Source: Proteles cristata cristata
Lineage: Eukaryota > Chordata > Mammalia > Carnivora > Hyaenidae
Reading direction: 5' to 3'
Assembly (NCBI GenBank): GCA_017311185.1
Contig: JAESUZ010000463.1
Location: 124,001 to 188,000, forward strand
DNA length: 64,000 nt
Part shown: piece after piece, positions 1 to 9,489 of the stretch
How positions within the stretch are numbered: position 1 is the first letter of the stretch
Layout: every line of letters begins with the position of its first letter
The notes under the pieces: model-generated
What the model saw: the letters and a program-made list of their open reading frames with translations, nothing else
Database searches by the model: none
Told to the model about the DNA's origin: nothing
Translations under genes and position numbers: made by a program

Positions 1-740
1 ATTCTTACATTAAAAAAAAGAAAAAAGACAGCCTTGTTTTTAAAAAGTATCTGGAAAATTGCTAAACATTCTTTCTTCTCAAATTATTCATCTATCAATG
101 AGTAAGTCTACTTAAAAAATAAACTATTTTGTGTGACAGAGATACTAGGGATAGCCCTCATGGAGATTACACAGTAGTGGGGGAGAGGGGTGAAGCATGT
201 TGGGTTATCTCATTCCAGATAGTGATAAGTTATCTCATCATATCAACATTGGTTATTTCATGCCAGATAGTGATAAGTGCCATTGAAGAAAAAGCAAGGT
301 ATGAGGGTACGGATGAAGTAAGGGAGGAGTGCTTACTGCTTGAGATAAAATCATCAGGAAGGGGTCTCTGATGATGGCAAGTTAGAGCAAAGACTGAGCA
401 TGACACATGGATATTTGCAGGAAGAACTTTCCAGGAAGATCAGCACATCAAAGGCCCTCAGCAGCCATGTGTGGTGCACATGAGGAACACCGAGCTTGAG
501 TATTGGTTTGGAATAAGTGAGTGAGGTAGAAATGAAATTGGAGAGGTGACCAGAGCTCAGATCCTACAGAACACTCTGGAACAGAAAACATCCAGTGCTG
601 TTAGAAAAACAATGCCTTTACTTTGGCATCATCAAACATTCCTTCTTTAAAAGTAGGATACCCAGATCCTCACAGGTAGGAAAACCAGGCAAGTGGCTCC
701 AAAGGGAGATGAAAATAATTGATTGTCCATGAAAGATTGC
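1..740. other. Non-coding DNA with a 47-bp-spaced direct repeat
   Basis: No gene is recognised. A 28-bp block ending CCAGATAGTGATAAGT occurs at 204-231 and, with two mismatches, at 251-278. The second copy sits in a stretch resembling an ancient dispersed repeat. Confidence 0.5.
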
Positions 741-940
741 TTTTTATTTTAATTTTTTAATGTTTACTTGTTTTTGAGAGAGACAGAGACAGAGTGTGAG
801 TGGGGGAGGGGCAGAGAGAGAGGGAGACAGAATCTGAAACAGGCTCCAGGCTCTGAGCTGTCAGCACAGAACTCCGGAACAGAAAGATCATGACTGGAGC
901 TGAAGTTGGAGCTTAACCGACTGAGCCACCCAGGCGCCCC
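741..940 (-). mobile_element. Feline tRNA-derived SINE, minus
   Basis: Poly-T at the left and the reverse-complement head CAGGCGCCCC ending at 940. Short target duplications ATGAAAGA lie at 729-736 and 941-948. It forms a head-to-head pair with the next SINE. Confidence 0.92.
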
Positions 941-969
941 ATGAAAGAGTTCTTCATAAAAGCCTCCTT

Positions 970-1184
970 GGGGCGCCTGGGTGGCTGTCCGTTAGCGCGA
1001 CTTTCGCTTGGTCATGATCTCGCGGTTCGTGGGTTCGAGCCCCGCGTCGGGCTCTGTGCTGACTGCCAGCTCAGAGTCTGGAGCCTGTTTCAGTCTATGA
1101 CTCCCTCTCTCTCTGACCCTCCCTGCTCACGCTGTCTCTCTCTCTCTCTCCTAGAAATAAATAAAAATATTTAAAAAAAAAAAA
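970..1184 (+). mobile_element. Feline tRNA-derived SINE, plus
   Basis: Head GGGGCGCCTGG, B box GGTTCGAGCCC, CT-rich middle and CTAGAAATAAATAAA-type tail with poly-A. Target duplication AAGCCTCC at 960-967 and 1186-1193. Confidence 0.93.
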
Positions 1185-1193
1185 GAAGCCTCC

Positions 1194-2459
1194 CACACTC
1201 ATACTTATTTACATCATACACACAAAACCCCATCACCCAGAAATATGACCCCTTTTTTAGATGTCACTGTCCACCCACCCCGACTCCACACTCAAGACTC
1301 TAAAGCATGACTTCTCAGTCTCCCTTCATTCCAAACTTCTCTGAGTAACTAATATCATGTTTTTGCAGATAATTTACAACAGTCATTTTTTCATGTTCTC
1401 TGTAAAATGAAAAGTCTAGGGTCAGGTCTCATTTACACTGAATATTCTCTCCTAGAAACCTCTGGATTCCCCTTACACTTTAAATTATTCACATCATTCA
1501 CATCAGAAATGAGCAGTAACTCCAAATTTCTACAGGAAAAATCAGTTTGTATGGGATGCCAGAAGGGTATTGATTTCTAGTGGTTTTGTCAGGTTGGAGG
1601 ATGGGAGGGCATCGGAGGTTTGGGGTCCACTCTTGTTTCCTGGTGGGGAGAAACTCTCCCTGTCATTTCAGTACCTCGTGTCACAGTTCTGGTCTCAGAC
1701 CATCTTCCCAAGAATATTTGAGAGAGTGTGTCCCTTTCAAACAGAGACCAGATTTGTTTCCCGACCTCTGGGGAAAAGGTTGGTAGGGAGGATGATTGCT
1801 AAAGGGCTGGGGTTCACTGGTTGCGACACGGAGCCACCTTACATGAAACATCCACTCAGGTCATGTATGCATCATCCCCATGGGACTCTGGGGGTGGGAG
1901 GGCAAGCGGAAACAACTGAACAGGTGGCTCACGCTGAGCTTTCTGTCTTGAGCAGTAAAGCGATAAACTGCTTTTTGTCTTCTGCTAGCATCTATAAAAT
2001 GTGGTAAGGTAATTGCTGGTAAGAAGGGCAGTATCTCAGACTCTACACTTTTGGACACCTCTGCTTCTCCCCCAAAGCCAGGAACTAGGCGGATCCCACC
2101 CACTTCCTCCAGAGATGGAACTCGACTTCAAAGAGGTTCACAGAGGTCCCCGTCTCCAAGTTACCCACAAGATGCTAAGACACGAATCACCCTGAAAACA
2201 GGGTCCCCCTCACCCTGGCGCCTTCCACACATCCCTCTGAAGCGGGCTGTGCTAGGGATGGTTCACGTGGTTCCCCTGGACTGCAGGTGACATTAAGGCT
2301 CCTTCAGCCCGCAACCAGCTCTACACAGGGGAAAAAGGTCCACCGAGAGCCCACACAGTTGGGGAAATTGTCCCAATTCCCCAGCCCGTGCCTCCGAGCC
2401 AGCCCAAAAGCTCAGAGAAGCGGGACGGTGGAAAAGGAAGCACGGTGGCCTGGAGCAGA
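1194..2459. other. Non-coding flank, presumed first-intron side of TMTC1 copy 1
   Basis: No gene or clear repeat is visible. If copy 1 is transcribed leftwards this is the start of its first intron. No exon-2-like coding block was recognised before the window edge. Confidence 0.4.
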
Positions 2460-3580
2460 CGGGCGGGGCAACAGGCAATAGAAACTCTCCTTAAACCGGC
2501 CTCGCAACTTTGTCCGAGGACTCGCGCACTTGAAGGTGAGGACGCAGAGCGGCCATGCCCTTGCCCCAGAAGTCGTTGGTGAAGACGCCCCAGCGGAGGG
2601 GGGCGCCGGGCCGCACGTCGGGGTTGTTCACGATCGCCCACACGTCGTCGTGCACGAACTCGCCCTGCAGGGAGCGGCCGTAGCACAGGCAGCTCGCCCC
2701 GGCCAGCAGCGCCGCGGCCCCGGCCGGCGCGAGTCCGCAGCCCCGCCGCCGGGAGGGCGCGCGGTCCCCGCCGCCTCCGCCTTCGCCGAGTTGGCCCGGC
2801 TGCAAACAAACAGCAGCCCCCCCGCCTCCCCCGGCCATCGCCGCCTCCTCCGCCCCACTGCGCATGCCCCGCTCGCTCTCGCCTCCACCCGCCCCCCCAT
2901 CCCCGGACTGGAGCCGCCCCCCCCCGGACCCCCGCCCCCGCCCGGCTACTCTCCACTCTCAGCCCCCGGCGCCCGCGGCCCCGCCGCGAGAGCTCGCGCG
3001 CAGCTGGAGTCGGGTCGCGGCGCCGGGGCGCCCGGGAGGCGGAGAGGGGGCCCCGGGGTCCTGCCTGGCGCTCCCGGCGAGGCTCACCGCCGCCCCCCAA
3101 ACATGCACCCCCGCCACCCCCACCAACGAGGCTGGGGAGGGCCGCGTCTGCGGGCGCCTCCGGGCCCGGGGCGGGGCGGGCTTAGCAGGTGCGCACCCTG
3201 AACCCCTCGCCCCGCGCTCCCAGAGGGGAAAGTGGCCGCCGCTCCCCGGGAAGTTCCCGGCTTTCAGCGCCCGGACGGCAGCGGCGGCAGCGCCGGGGGA
3301 CGCGCTCTCCTGCCCGGGTCCGCGCTCCCGTCCCGCCGCCCGGTCCGCGTCTCCCCCCTCCCCCTCCCCCTCCCGGCCCTTGCTGTCCCCCACCGGCCTG
3401 CGCCCCGCGCCTGCAGCCCCCGCGTGGAGGAGGCCGGGGGGCGGGGGGGAACCGAGCGAAGCACCTTCGGAACCCGGGGAAAGGGTCTCGCGGCCGCGCG
3501 CTTCCTGCGCGCCGCGCGCGGTCTCTTCAGGGGCGCCAAGGACTGTTTCCCTTTACTGCGCGTTGCTCAGCTCGCACTTA
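2460..3580. promoter_or_regulatory. CpG island / promoter region of TMTC1 copy 1
   Basis: Very GC-rich and densely supplied with CpG against an AT-rich background. It contains a NotI-type GCGGCCGC near 3490, GC boxes, and a C-rich tract at 3351-3374 that would be G-quadruplex-prone on the minus strand. It covers exon copy 1 and its upstream sequence, as expected for a TATA-less housekeeping-type promoter read to the left. Two E-box-like CACGTG/CACGTGT sites lie at about 3724 and 3757, outside the island but inside the repeat arm. Confidence 0.8.
2491..2865 (-). pseudogene. TMTC1: TMTC1 first coding exon, copy 1 (3' end damaged)
   Basis: TMTC1 is a multi-pass ER protein with a GT-C-type membrane part and C-terminal TPR repeats; the TMTC family transfers O-mannose to cadherins. 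Reading down from 2865, the frame starts MRSGAEEAAMAGGGG, has a basic stretch DRAPSRRRG near residues 34-42, a hydrophobic first membrane segment at about 44-62, then EFVHDDVWAIVNNPDV (DD at residues 73-74, the acidic first-loop motif of the fold) and RWGVFTNDFWGKGMA up to residue 105. TMTC1 should continue with an AEN-SHKSY-type stretch before LCVLTFK. Here about 29 bp are missing, so the frame shifts after residue 105 and reads on to a stop near 2491. The exon would end at 2530 with a donor reading GTGCGC. The start is uncertain: an ATG at 2838 is also in frame. The identity is secure; a functional product is unlikely unless the deletion is an assembly error. Confidence 0.82.
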
Positions 3581-3896
3581 TGAAAAGTCCCAGGTTCGAT
3601 TTTGGGTTTGGGTCTGAGGACTAAGTTGGTTTCAGAAACATTTATTCTCATTCCAGTTTCTACTTAAACTCTTAAGACGATCTGGAGATGCGGAGCAAAT
3701 TCCTCTTCTCTTTCAAGTGGATCACGTGGGTCTGATTATTAGTTTCTGGGCTCTGCACGTGTTTCAACTGTTTCTGCCAACAATACTCGAAGAACTGCCT
3801 AAGTCCTCTGCTTGGCGCCTAAACTTCCCTGTCTTCTTCAAAGGTCATTTTCCTTTTAAAAATGCTAATTATAATCAATCATTAATTAGATATCCC
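2959..3896 (-). repeat. Inverted-repeat arm 1 (TMTC1 upstream region)
   Basis: This 938-bp block is the reverse complement of 26742-27679. By eye the two differ at about four positions, with no indels: one by the exon-side end, one near 3102, one near 3657 and one near 3815. The long GC-rich frames in both arms translate identically across about 430 bp. It lies immediately 5' of TMTC1 copy 1 and covers most of the CpG island plus about 300 bp of AT-richer DNA beyond it. Similarity stops abruptly at both ends: at 2959, beside a G/C-rich tract, and at 3896, after ATTAGATATCCC. Confidence 0.93.
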
Positions 3897-4070
3897 TAAT
3901 GGTTTTTGTATTTCAAAATACTAATTATATGTGTATATATACTATATGTAACAAATTAGATATCCCAAGGTGCTTGATTACTTGATGTATCTTGAAGATT
4001 ACAAATCTATTAACTCTTTCAAGCTCCTGGAAATTTAGCATTGCTACATGTTATTGTATTTAATTAGTAT
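3897..4070. other. AT-rich non-coding DNA at the arm 1 boundary
   Basis: The motif ATTAGATATCCC that closes arm 1 (3885-3896) recurs at 3955-3966. Nothing else is recognised. Confidence 0.5.
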
Positions 4071-4185
4071 TTAGTGCTGACAGCTCAGAGGTTGGAACCT
4101 GCTTTGGATTTTGTGTGTCTCTCTCTCTTCTTCCCCCACTCATGATCTGTCTTTTTCTCTCTCTCTCAAAAATAAAAACGTAAAT
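4071..4185 (+). mobile_element. SINE fragment, plus, head missing
   Basis: Starts at the GTGCTGACAGCTCAGAG block, continues through the CT-rich region and ends in CAAAAATAAAAA. The tRNA-like head is absent. Confidence 0.75.
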
Positions 4186-4305
4186 GTTAAATTCGTCCAA
4201 AAAAGCACCTCACAGCAACACCCAGAATAATTTTTGACCAAATATGTAGGCACCTCTCGGCTTAATCAATGAATGGGAATCTGGTTTCAGTTTATCCAGA
4301 TTCTT

Positions 4306-4510
4306 TTTTTTTAATTTTAAAAATTTACTTTTGATAAAGAGAGAGAGCACAAGTGGGGGAGAGAGAGAGGGAGGGAGACACAGATAGGGAGCAGGCTCCA
4401 GGCTCTGAAATGTCAGTGTAGAGCCCGAGTGGGGCGCAAACTCGCAATCTGTGGGATCATGACCTGAGCTGAAGTCAGACATTTAACGGACCGAGTCACC
4501 CAGGTGCCCC
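4306..4510 (-). mobile_element. Feline tRNA-derived SINE, minus
   Basis: T-rich left end, GA-rich middle and CACCCAGGTGCCCC end. Target duplication CCAGATTCTT at 4296-4305 and 4511-4520. Confidence 0.9.
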
Positions 4511-4520
4511 CCAGATTCTT

Positions 4521-4885
4521 AAAGAACACCTCTCTCCCCGCCCCCCCCGCCCCCCCCGCAGCTTAACTGGGACATTAGCTTAATTTTTGCTTGACAATAG
4601 TAGTTCACAATATAAAATAACGTTTTAATATGGAACCTACTTTAGAAACCAAGTTAGCCTGGCAAGTACGTGAGATCAGAGGGTGCCCAGAGGAAAAACA
4701 TTCCTTTGTAGTACTTCTTTTCTCATCCACTAGTGAAGATGCACTACCTCTGGTTCTCTCCAAGATGTTTTCAAATCCCAACTGATAATATTAATTTCAA
4801 TCAAGTCACTCATAAGAAAAAGAGTCATAAACTATATAACATTACATAAATATTAGGCATCAACTTTAGAAATACCTCTAATACA
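4521..4885. other. Non-coding DNA
   Basis: A C-rich run at 4536-4560 is followed by AT-rich sequence. No gene or clear repeat is seen. Confidence 0.4.
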
Positions 4886-4975
4886 GGGCGCCTGGGTGGC
4901 TCAGTTGGTTAAGCGTCCAACTTCGGTTCGGGTCACAGTCTCACAGTTTGTGGGTTCGAGCCCCTTCTGTCGGGC

Positions 4976-5524
4976 TGATAAAATTATGTTATCAAATGGC
5001 CGGCAGGACTGATAGGGAAATTCCAGTCCCTGACCAAAGACTCACCTGCCGGGTTCTTCTTCCTACCTCCCATCTTGCCACCTGCGCAGGCGCCAAATTA
5101 CTACTAATACGGAGTGCGGAAGTAAGAGACTATAAATTGCCCCCATGCTTGTGCTCAGGACTCTGACCTCTGGAGCGTGATCTCCTCAGAGCACGCCGGT
5201 GGGAAATAAACCTCATGTCTTTTAAAAAAAAATTTTTTTTTATGTTTTATTTATTTCTAGGAGAGAGAGAGAGAGTGTGAGCAGGGGAGGGTCAGAGAGA
5301 GAGGGAGTCACAGACTGAAACAGGCTCCAGGCTCTGAGCTGGCAGTCAGCACAGAGCCCGACGTGGGGCTCAAACCCACGAACCGCGAGATCATGACCTA
5401 AGGGAAAGTCGGTCGCTTAACCGACTAAGCCACCCAGGCGCCCCAATAAACCTCATGTCTTAAAAGTATTTCCAAGTGCCGCTTGGCTCTTCCCGCCGGG
5501 TGGTCCAGATTAGGTTCCGTAACA
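4976..5524 (+). mobile_element. Solo retroviral LTR inside a SINE, itself split by a SINE
   Basis: LTR-like architecture reading rightwards: a TATA-type TATAAATT at 5131-5138, a R-like GCTTGTGCTCAGGACTC stretch, and a polyadenylation signal AATAAA at 5205-5210. The end TAACA at 5520-5524 is complementary to a TGTTA at 4988-4992, so the true 5' end may be near 4988. Without the later SINE it is about 300 bp. No internal retroviral genes flank it, so it is a solo LTR of an endogenous retrovirus. I could not see a clear target-site duplication. Confidence 0.68.
5222..5444 (-). mobile_element. Feline SINE, minus, inserted in the LTR
   Basis: Target duplication AATAAACCTCATGTCTT (17 bp, perfect) at 5205-5221 and 5445-5461, with T-rich left end and GGCGCCCC right end. 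The insertion duplicated the LTR polyadenylation signal. Confidence 0.95.
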
Positions 5525-5668
5525 CTGACAGCTCAGAGCCTGGAGCCTGCTTCAGAATCTGTCTCTCTCTTTCTCTCTCTCTGCCCCTCCCCTGCTCATC
5601 CTCTGTCTCGGTCTCAAAAATAAATAAAACATTTGAAAAAATTAAAAAAAGAAATATCTCTGATACAG

Positions 5669-8263
5669 AAACTCACCAGATCTGTGTGAAAATATCTGTT
5701 TTCGTGGCTAGGAAAAGTTTGACTTTCACCTGTGACTATGTATTTCTTTGTTAGGAAAGAGCTGTGTGATTTTTGTCCCAATTTTATTTTGGCTTCCAGG
5801 AAATTCTGAGTTAAATTTTCTGTTCAATTTCAATAGTTATCCTTAGCCTAACCTTTCAAAAACAATTAGCCTTCCCGTGTTGTTACATAGCTCTTATTCT
5901 TTTGTAGTTCGTGCTAATAGATTTATTATATCTGTCTTTTATTGTAAACCCACGTCAAATCCTGACATGTAACAAGGCTATACATAATGATAAATTAAAA
6001 GAAGAAAATACCAGCTTGAACGTATAAAAACTTTCCCTATTTAACCTATTTGACTTTTGAAATATCGGTTTTGTAAGATTTAGCCTAGTAATGAACAAAT
6101 GAAGATGTTATCTATAATTACTTCAACTAATTTTCAGAAGAGATTATTTACTAACGGGTTTAACAATATGCATATTAATGGGAAGAACACGTTCTAACTA
6201 CAGATATATTAACTCCCCTACAGTACTGTCAGCCCTCTTAAAAATTAGTAATGGTGATTGGAGCTGGAAAAAAAAAATCTTCGAATATTATCTCCATAGT
6301 AACTTTTAGATTTTTATCACCTACTAGCTCTTATTGCTAACACACTTGTCATACATTTTCTGAGTAAAATATCCTCAGAAACTTCTTAGCACCTAATTTT
6401 AACAATAATTTTAGAATTAAAAAAATATGTTTTCTCTTTCATTATTAGTGGAAATAAAACATGCAGTTTCTTTAGGCATATAGACAAGCTGTTGAAAACT
6501 TTCAAGAACAATGTGAATGTAAACTTCAAAATCAACTCAAGTTGCCCTTTTCAACAATGTATGAAACGGTGATGTAGTTTAGGTAGTTCAGACAACTTAT
6601 TTTAAAAAACAGCTCAGGTTTAGTCACAGTCGCAACACCTGAACTTAATTACAAATGCTGGCATGAAATTCTTGTTTCTGATTTTTTTCTGCTATGTGCT
6701 CACAGTAGCTGCATTGGGACAATTAAAAAGTTCACTCTGCCTTCTGTGGGGAGGGAGTCTTATAGGAATGCAAAATAGCTAGGCCCATCATTATAGAATT
6801 AACATGAAGTTTGCATTTATTGGAATAAAAACAGCCAAAGTGACTATAACAATCTGGAAGAACAATGGCAACAGAGTCACTGTTTAGTGTTTTCCCAGTT
6901 TTTTTCCTGCCATGATCTTTAACAGAATCCATGGTTTGGGATAACTGGCCATGACGTAGTTTAATGTCTAAACGACAAGCCATTTTATGGCTGCCGATAC
7001 TCAACATACACTAGAAGCAATTTGGGGGAAGTTGGTCTTGCTACCTTGTGATGGTTGATTTTTATTCAGGGAAATAATAGTTCATTATCCTTTAAATATT
7101 TGTAAAAATGCTCAACATATTCCAAAATCACAGGGGGCTCATCTTTCAGCTAAATTATCAATGTTGTTTTCTGTGCAACTCACGTTATTTGGATGTGTGG
7201 GGAAAAATGAGTAAATAAATTTACGTCTTCTATGGGGGAAATGTCTGACAACCAATGACTGCAGTCAGGATTGTAATAATGCTGGGTTGTATATAGTCCA
7301 GTTTCCAGAGAGAAAAGAATGGTTTTCTGAGAAATGTTCATTTCCTTTTGGAAATTCCCCATGGCTTTGCCTTGGTTCTCCCTTGTGAGCATACGAAAAC
7401 GTGCACATGAGCACACATATTCACACATGCTTTTTAAAAAGTTCCCTTCACAATAGTGTTTCATGTTATTTTTAGCTGGGGGAAGGCACAGGAAGGAAAT
7501 GTCCAAGATTTGGTGTTTACTTGGACCATGTCATTAACATCTCCAATTTGTCGAGTGGTTTCCACGTTCCCCAGAGGTCCTCATCCTATGAAAGCTGATG
7601 GATGGGCTGACAGAGCCTTCTAGGCTTCGGTTGGTGTAATATGAGCCAAGTGCCTGGAACCAATAAAAGAGCAATTTTCTGCGAGATTTACCTGCAAGGA
7701 AAGCCAGGAACATAAAAGCCTTTTCCGTTTCCCACCCTAAGCCTCTTCTTTTCTCTCAGTCCCAGGAGGGGTTTGGGAGACTGCATTCTGTCAGGTTAAT
7801 TTAGGGTGACATTAAATGTAGTCTCAGAAGCGGCCGCTGTAATGCTCGAAGGGAAAGACCCCTGGAGCAGGAATCAGAAGAGCTGGGCTCTGGTCTGGCC
7901 AGAGTGGAGGCCCATGTCATGACCAACAGAAACAATGGCTGCAGAGGTTAGGAAGCATCAGGTACTTTCTTTTGAAAGCTGGACAAGGCCATCTAGTCGT
8001 GCTTTGACAAGCAATGGTTCTGTCTCTAGTAGTGGCTTCCAACTAGGAGAAGGCTCCTCCCCAGTTCAGTCCATTAAAGCTGGGCCAGATTGTCTACCTT
8101 GTTGCTGGTAATGTCCACTGCATTCTCAGAGGGCTGTGCCTTGAAATGGGGCTTCTTTATGTCACAAGACAAGAAGGGATATGCATCCTGAACTAAGAGA
8201 GATTCAGAGTATGGAGGTCTGGACTAAAGTGATGTGAGAAGCTACCAGTGGGGGCTAATTTCC
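5669..8263. other. Non-coding DNA, no recognised gene
   Basis: About 2.6 kb, mostly AT-rich, with only short chance frames. A GCGGCCGC site near 7830 is unusual in this CpG-poor stretch. Nothing supports a coding gene. Confidence 0.45.
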
Positions 8264-8276
8264 TCAAGTCAGCTTT

Positions 8277-8497
8277 TTTTTTTTTTAAGTTTTTTTAATG
8301 TTTTATTTATTTCTGAGAGAGAGAGACAGCATGAGCAGGGGAGGGTCAGAGAGAGAGAGACACAGAATCGAAGCAGGCTCCAGGCTCTGAGCTGGCAGTC
8401 AGCACAGAGCCCGACGCGGGGCTCGAAGCCACGAACCGTGAGATCATGACCTGAGCTGAAGTCGGAGGCTTAACCGACTGAGCCACCCAGGCGCCCC
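8277..8497 (-). mobile_element. Feline SINE, minus
   Basis: Target duplication TCAAGTCAGCTTT at 8264-8276 and 8498-8510. Poly-T left end, GCGCCCC right end. Confidence 0.95.
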
Positions 8498-8510
8498 TCA
8501 AGTCAGCTTT

Positions 8511-9004
8511 ATAGTAGTAATCAACCTAAAGCTTGGGGTGCCACATCTAAGTCCACAGCCCATGGGGTATTTTCTGATTTAAAATGTATAAAAGTATGTC
8601 AGTTCTGCCTACTATTGTCATTCTTCTTTGGCAAACTAAACTTTGGCATGTAATATTTAATATTCATGTTCATACAGGAATCCTTACCTCTTTTGAATGT
8701 TAAATAGCCATTAACTTAAAATAAGCTAAGTGGATATCTTAGGAAAATAATGATGAAATAATTTCCTTCAATGAAATTTTGGTTAAATGGTCAGCAGATC
8801 TTAACATGAAATGATCTGTTTCTTCCAAGGCTTAAAAATCCTAACCCTTACACTCAGGGTTAATATTTATGGCCATGTGGCAGGATAACATGAAAAAGAC
8901 ATTCACTAAACCGTGAAGAGAGGAGAACATTTTCCCTTTCTCTAGTCTAACAGGTGAGCATGCCGTTGGTCCGGGAGGCATGAAGTCCCCTTACCTTGAG
9001 GCAG
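8511..9004. other. Non-coding DNA
   Basis: No gene, SINE or other clear repeat is visible. Confidence 0.4.
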
Positions 9005-9020
9005 GGTTAGAAGACTTTTT

Positions 9021-9245
9021 ATTTTACTTTATTATTTTTATTTAATATTTATGTTTGAGAGAGAGAGAGAGAGAGAGAGAAAATAGGCAATGGGGAGAGA
9101 GAGAGGGAGACACAGAATCTGAAGCAGTTTCCAGGCTCTGAGCTATTAGCACAGAGCCTGATGTGGGGCTTGAACTCATGAACTGTGAGATCATGACCTG
9201 AACTGAAGTCAGATGCATAACTGATTGAGCCACATAGAAGCCCCA
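9021..9245 (-). mobile_element. Older SINE, minus, first of a same-site pair
   Basis: A diverged SINE with a (GA) run and an eroded head (CACATAGAAGCCCC). The target GGTTAGAAGACTTTT lies on both sides at 9005 and 9246. Confidence 0.88.
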
Positions 9246-9260
9246 GGTTAGAAGACTTTT

Positions 9261-9473
9261 TTTTTTTTTAATATTTTTATTTATTTCTAGGAGAGAGAGA
9301 GACAGCATGAGCAGGGAGGGTCAGAGAGAGAGGGAGTCACAGACTGAAACAGGCTCCAGGCTCTGAGCTGGCAGTCAGCACAGAGCCCGACGCGGGGCTC
9401 GAACCCGCGAACCGCGAGATCATGACCTAAGTGAAAGTCGGACGCTTAACCGACTAAGCCACCCAGGCGCCCC
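9261..9473 (-). mobile_element. Younger SINE, minus, second of a same-site pair
   Basis: An intact GCGCCCC end and CTAGGAGAGAG-type start mark a younger subfamily. Target GGTTAGAAGACTTTT at 9246-9260 and 9474-9488 is shared with its neighbour. Confidence 0.93.
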
Positions 9474-9489
9474 GGTTAGAAGACTTTTT

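Larger units (their letters stand above)
4886..5650 (+). mobile_element. Feline SINE, plus, split by an LTR insertion
   Basis: The SINE head is at 4886-4975 and the body and tail at 5525-5650. Flanking target duplications of about 17 bp, AAATACCTCTAATACAG before and AAATATCTCTGATACAG after, show that both parts are one insertion. An LTR lies between them. Confidence 0.85.

Noticed and set aside
2321..3624. Several 130-260-codon frames in both strands of the first CpG island
   Set aside because: Same reason: composition-driven shadows. The only family match is the TMTC1 frame at 2491-2865.
7180..7506. 108-codon frame on the minus strand
   Set aside because: No family features, no splice or promoter context, and length within chance expectation.
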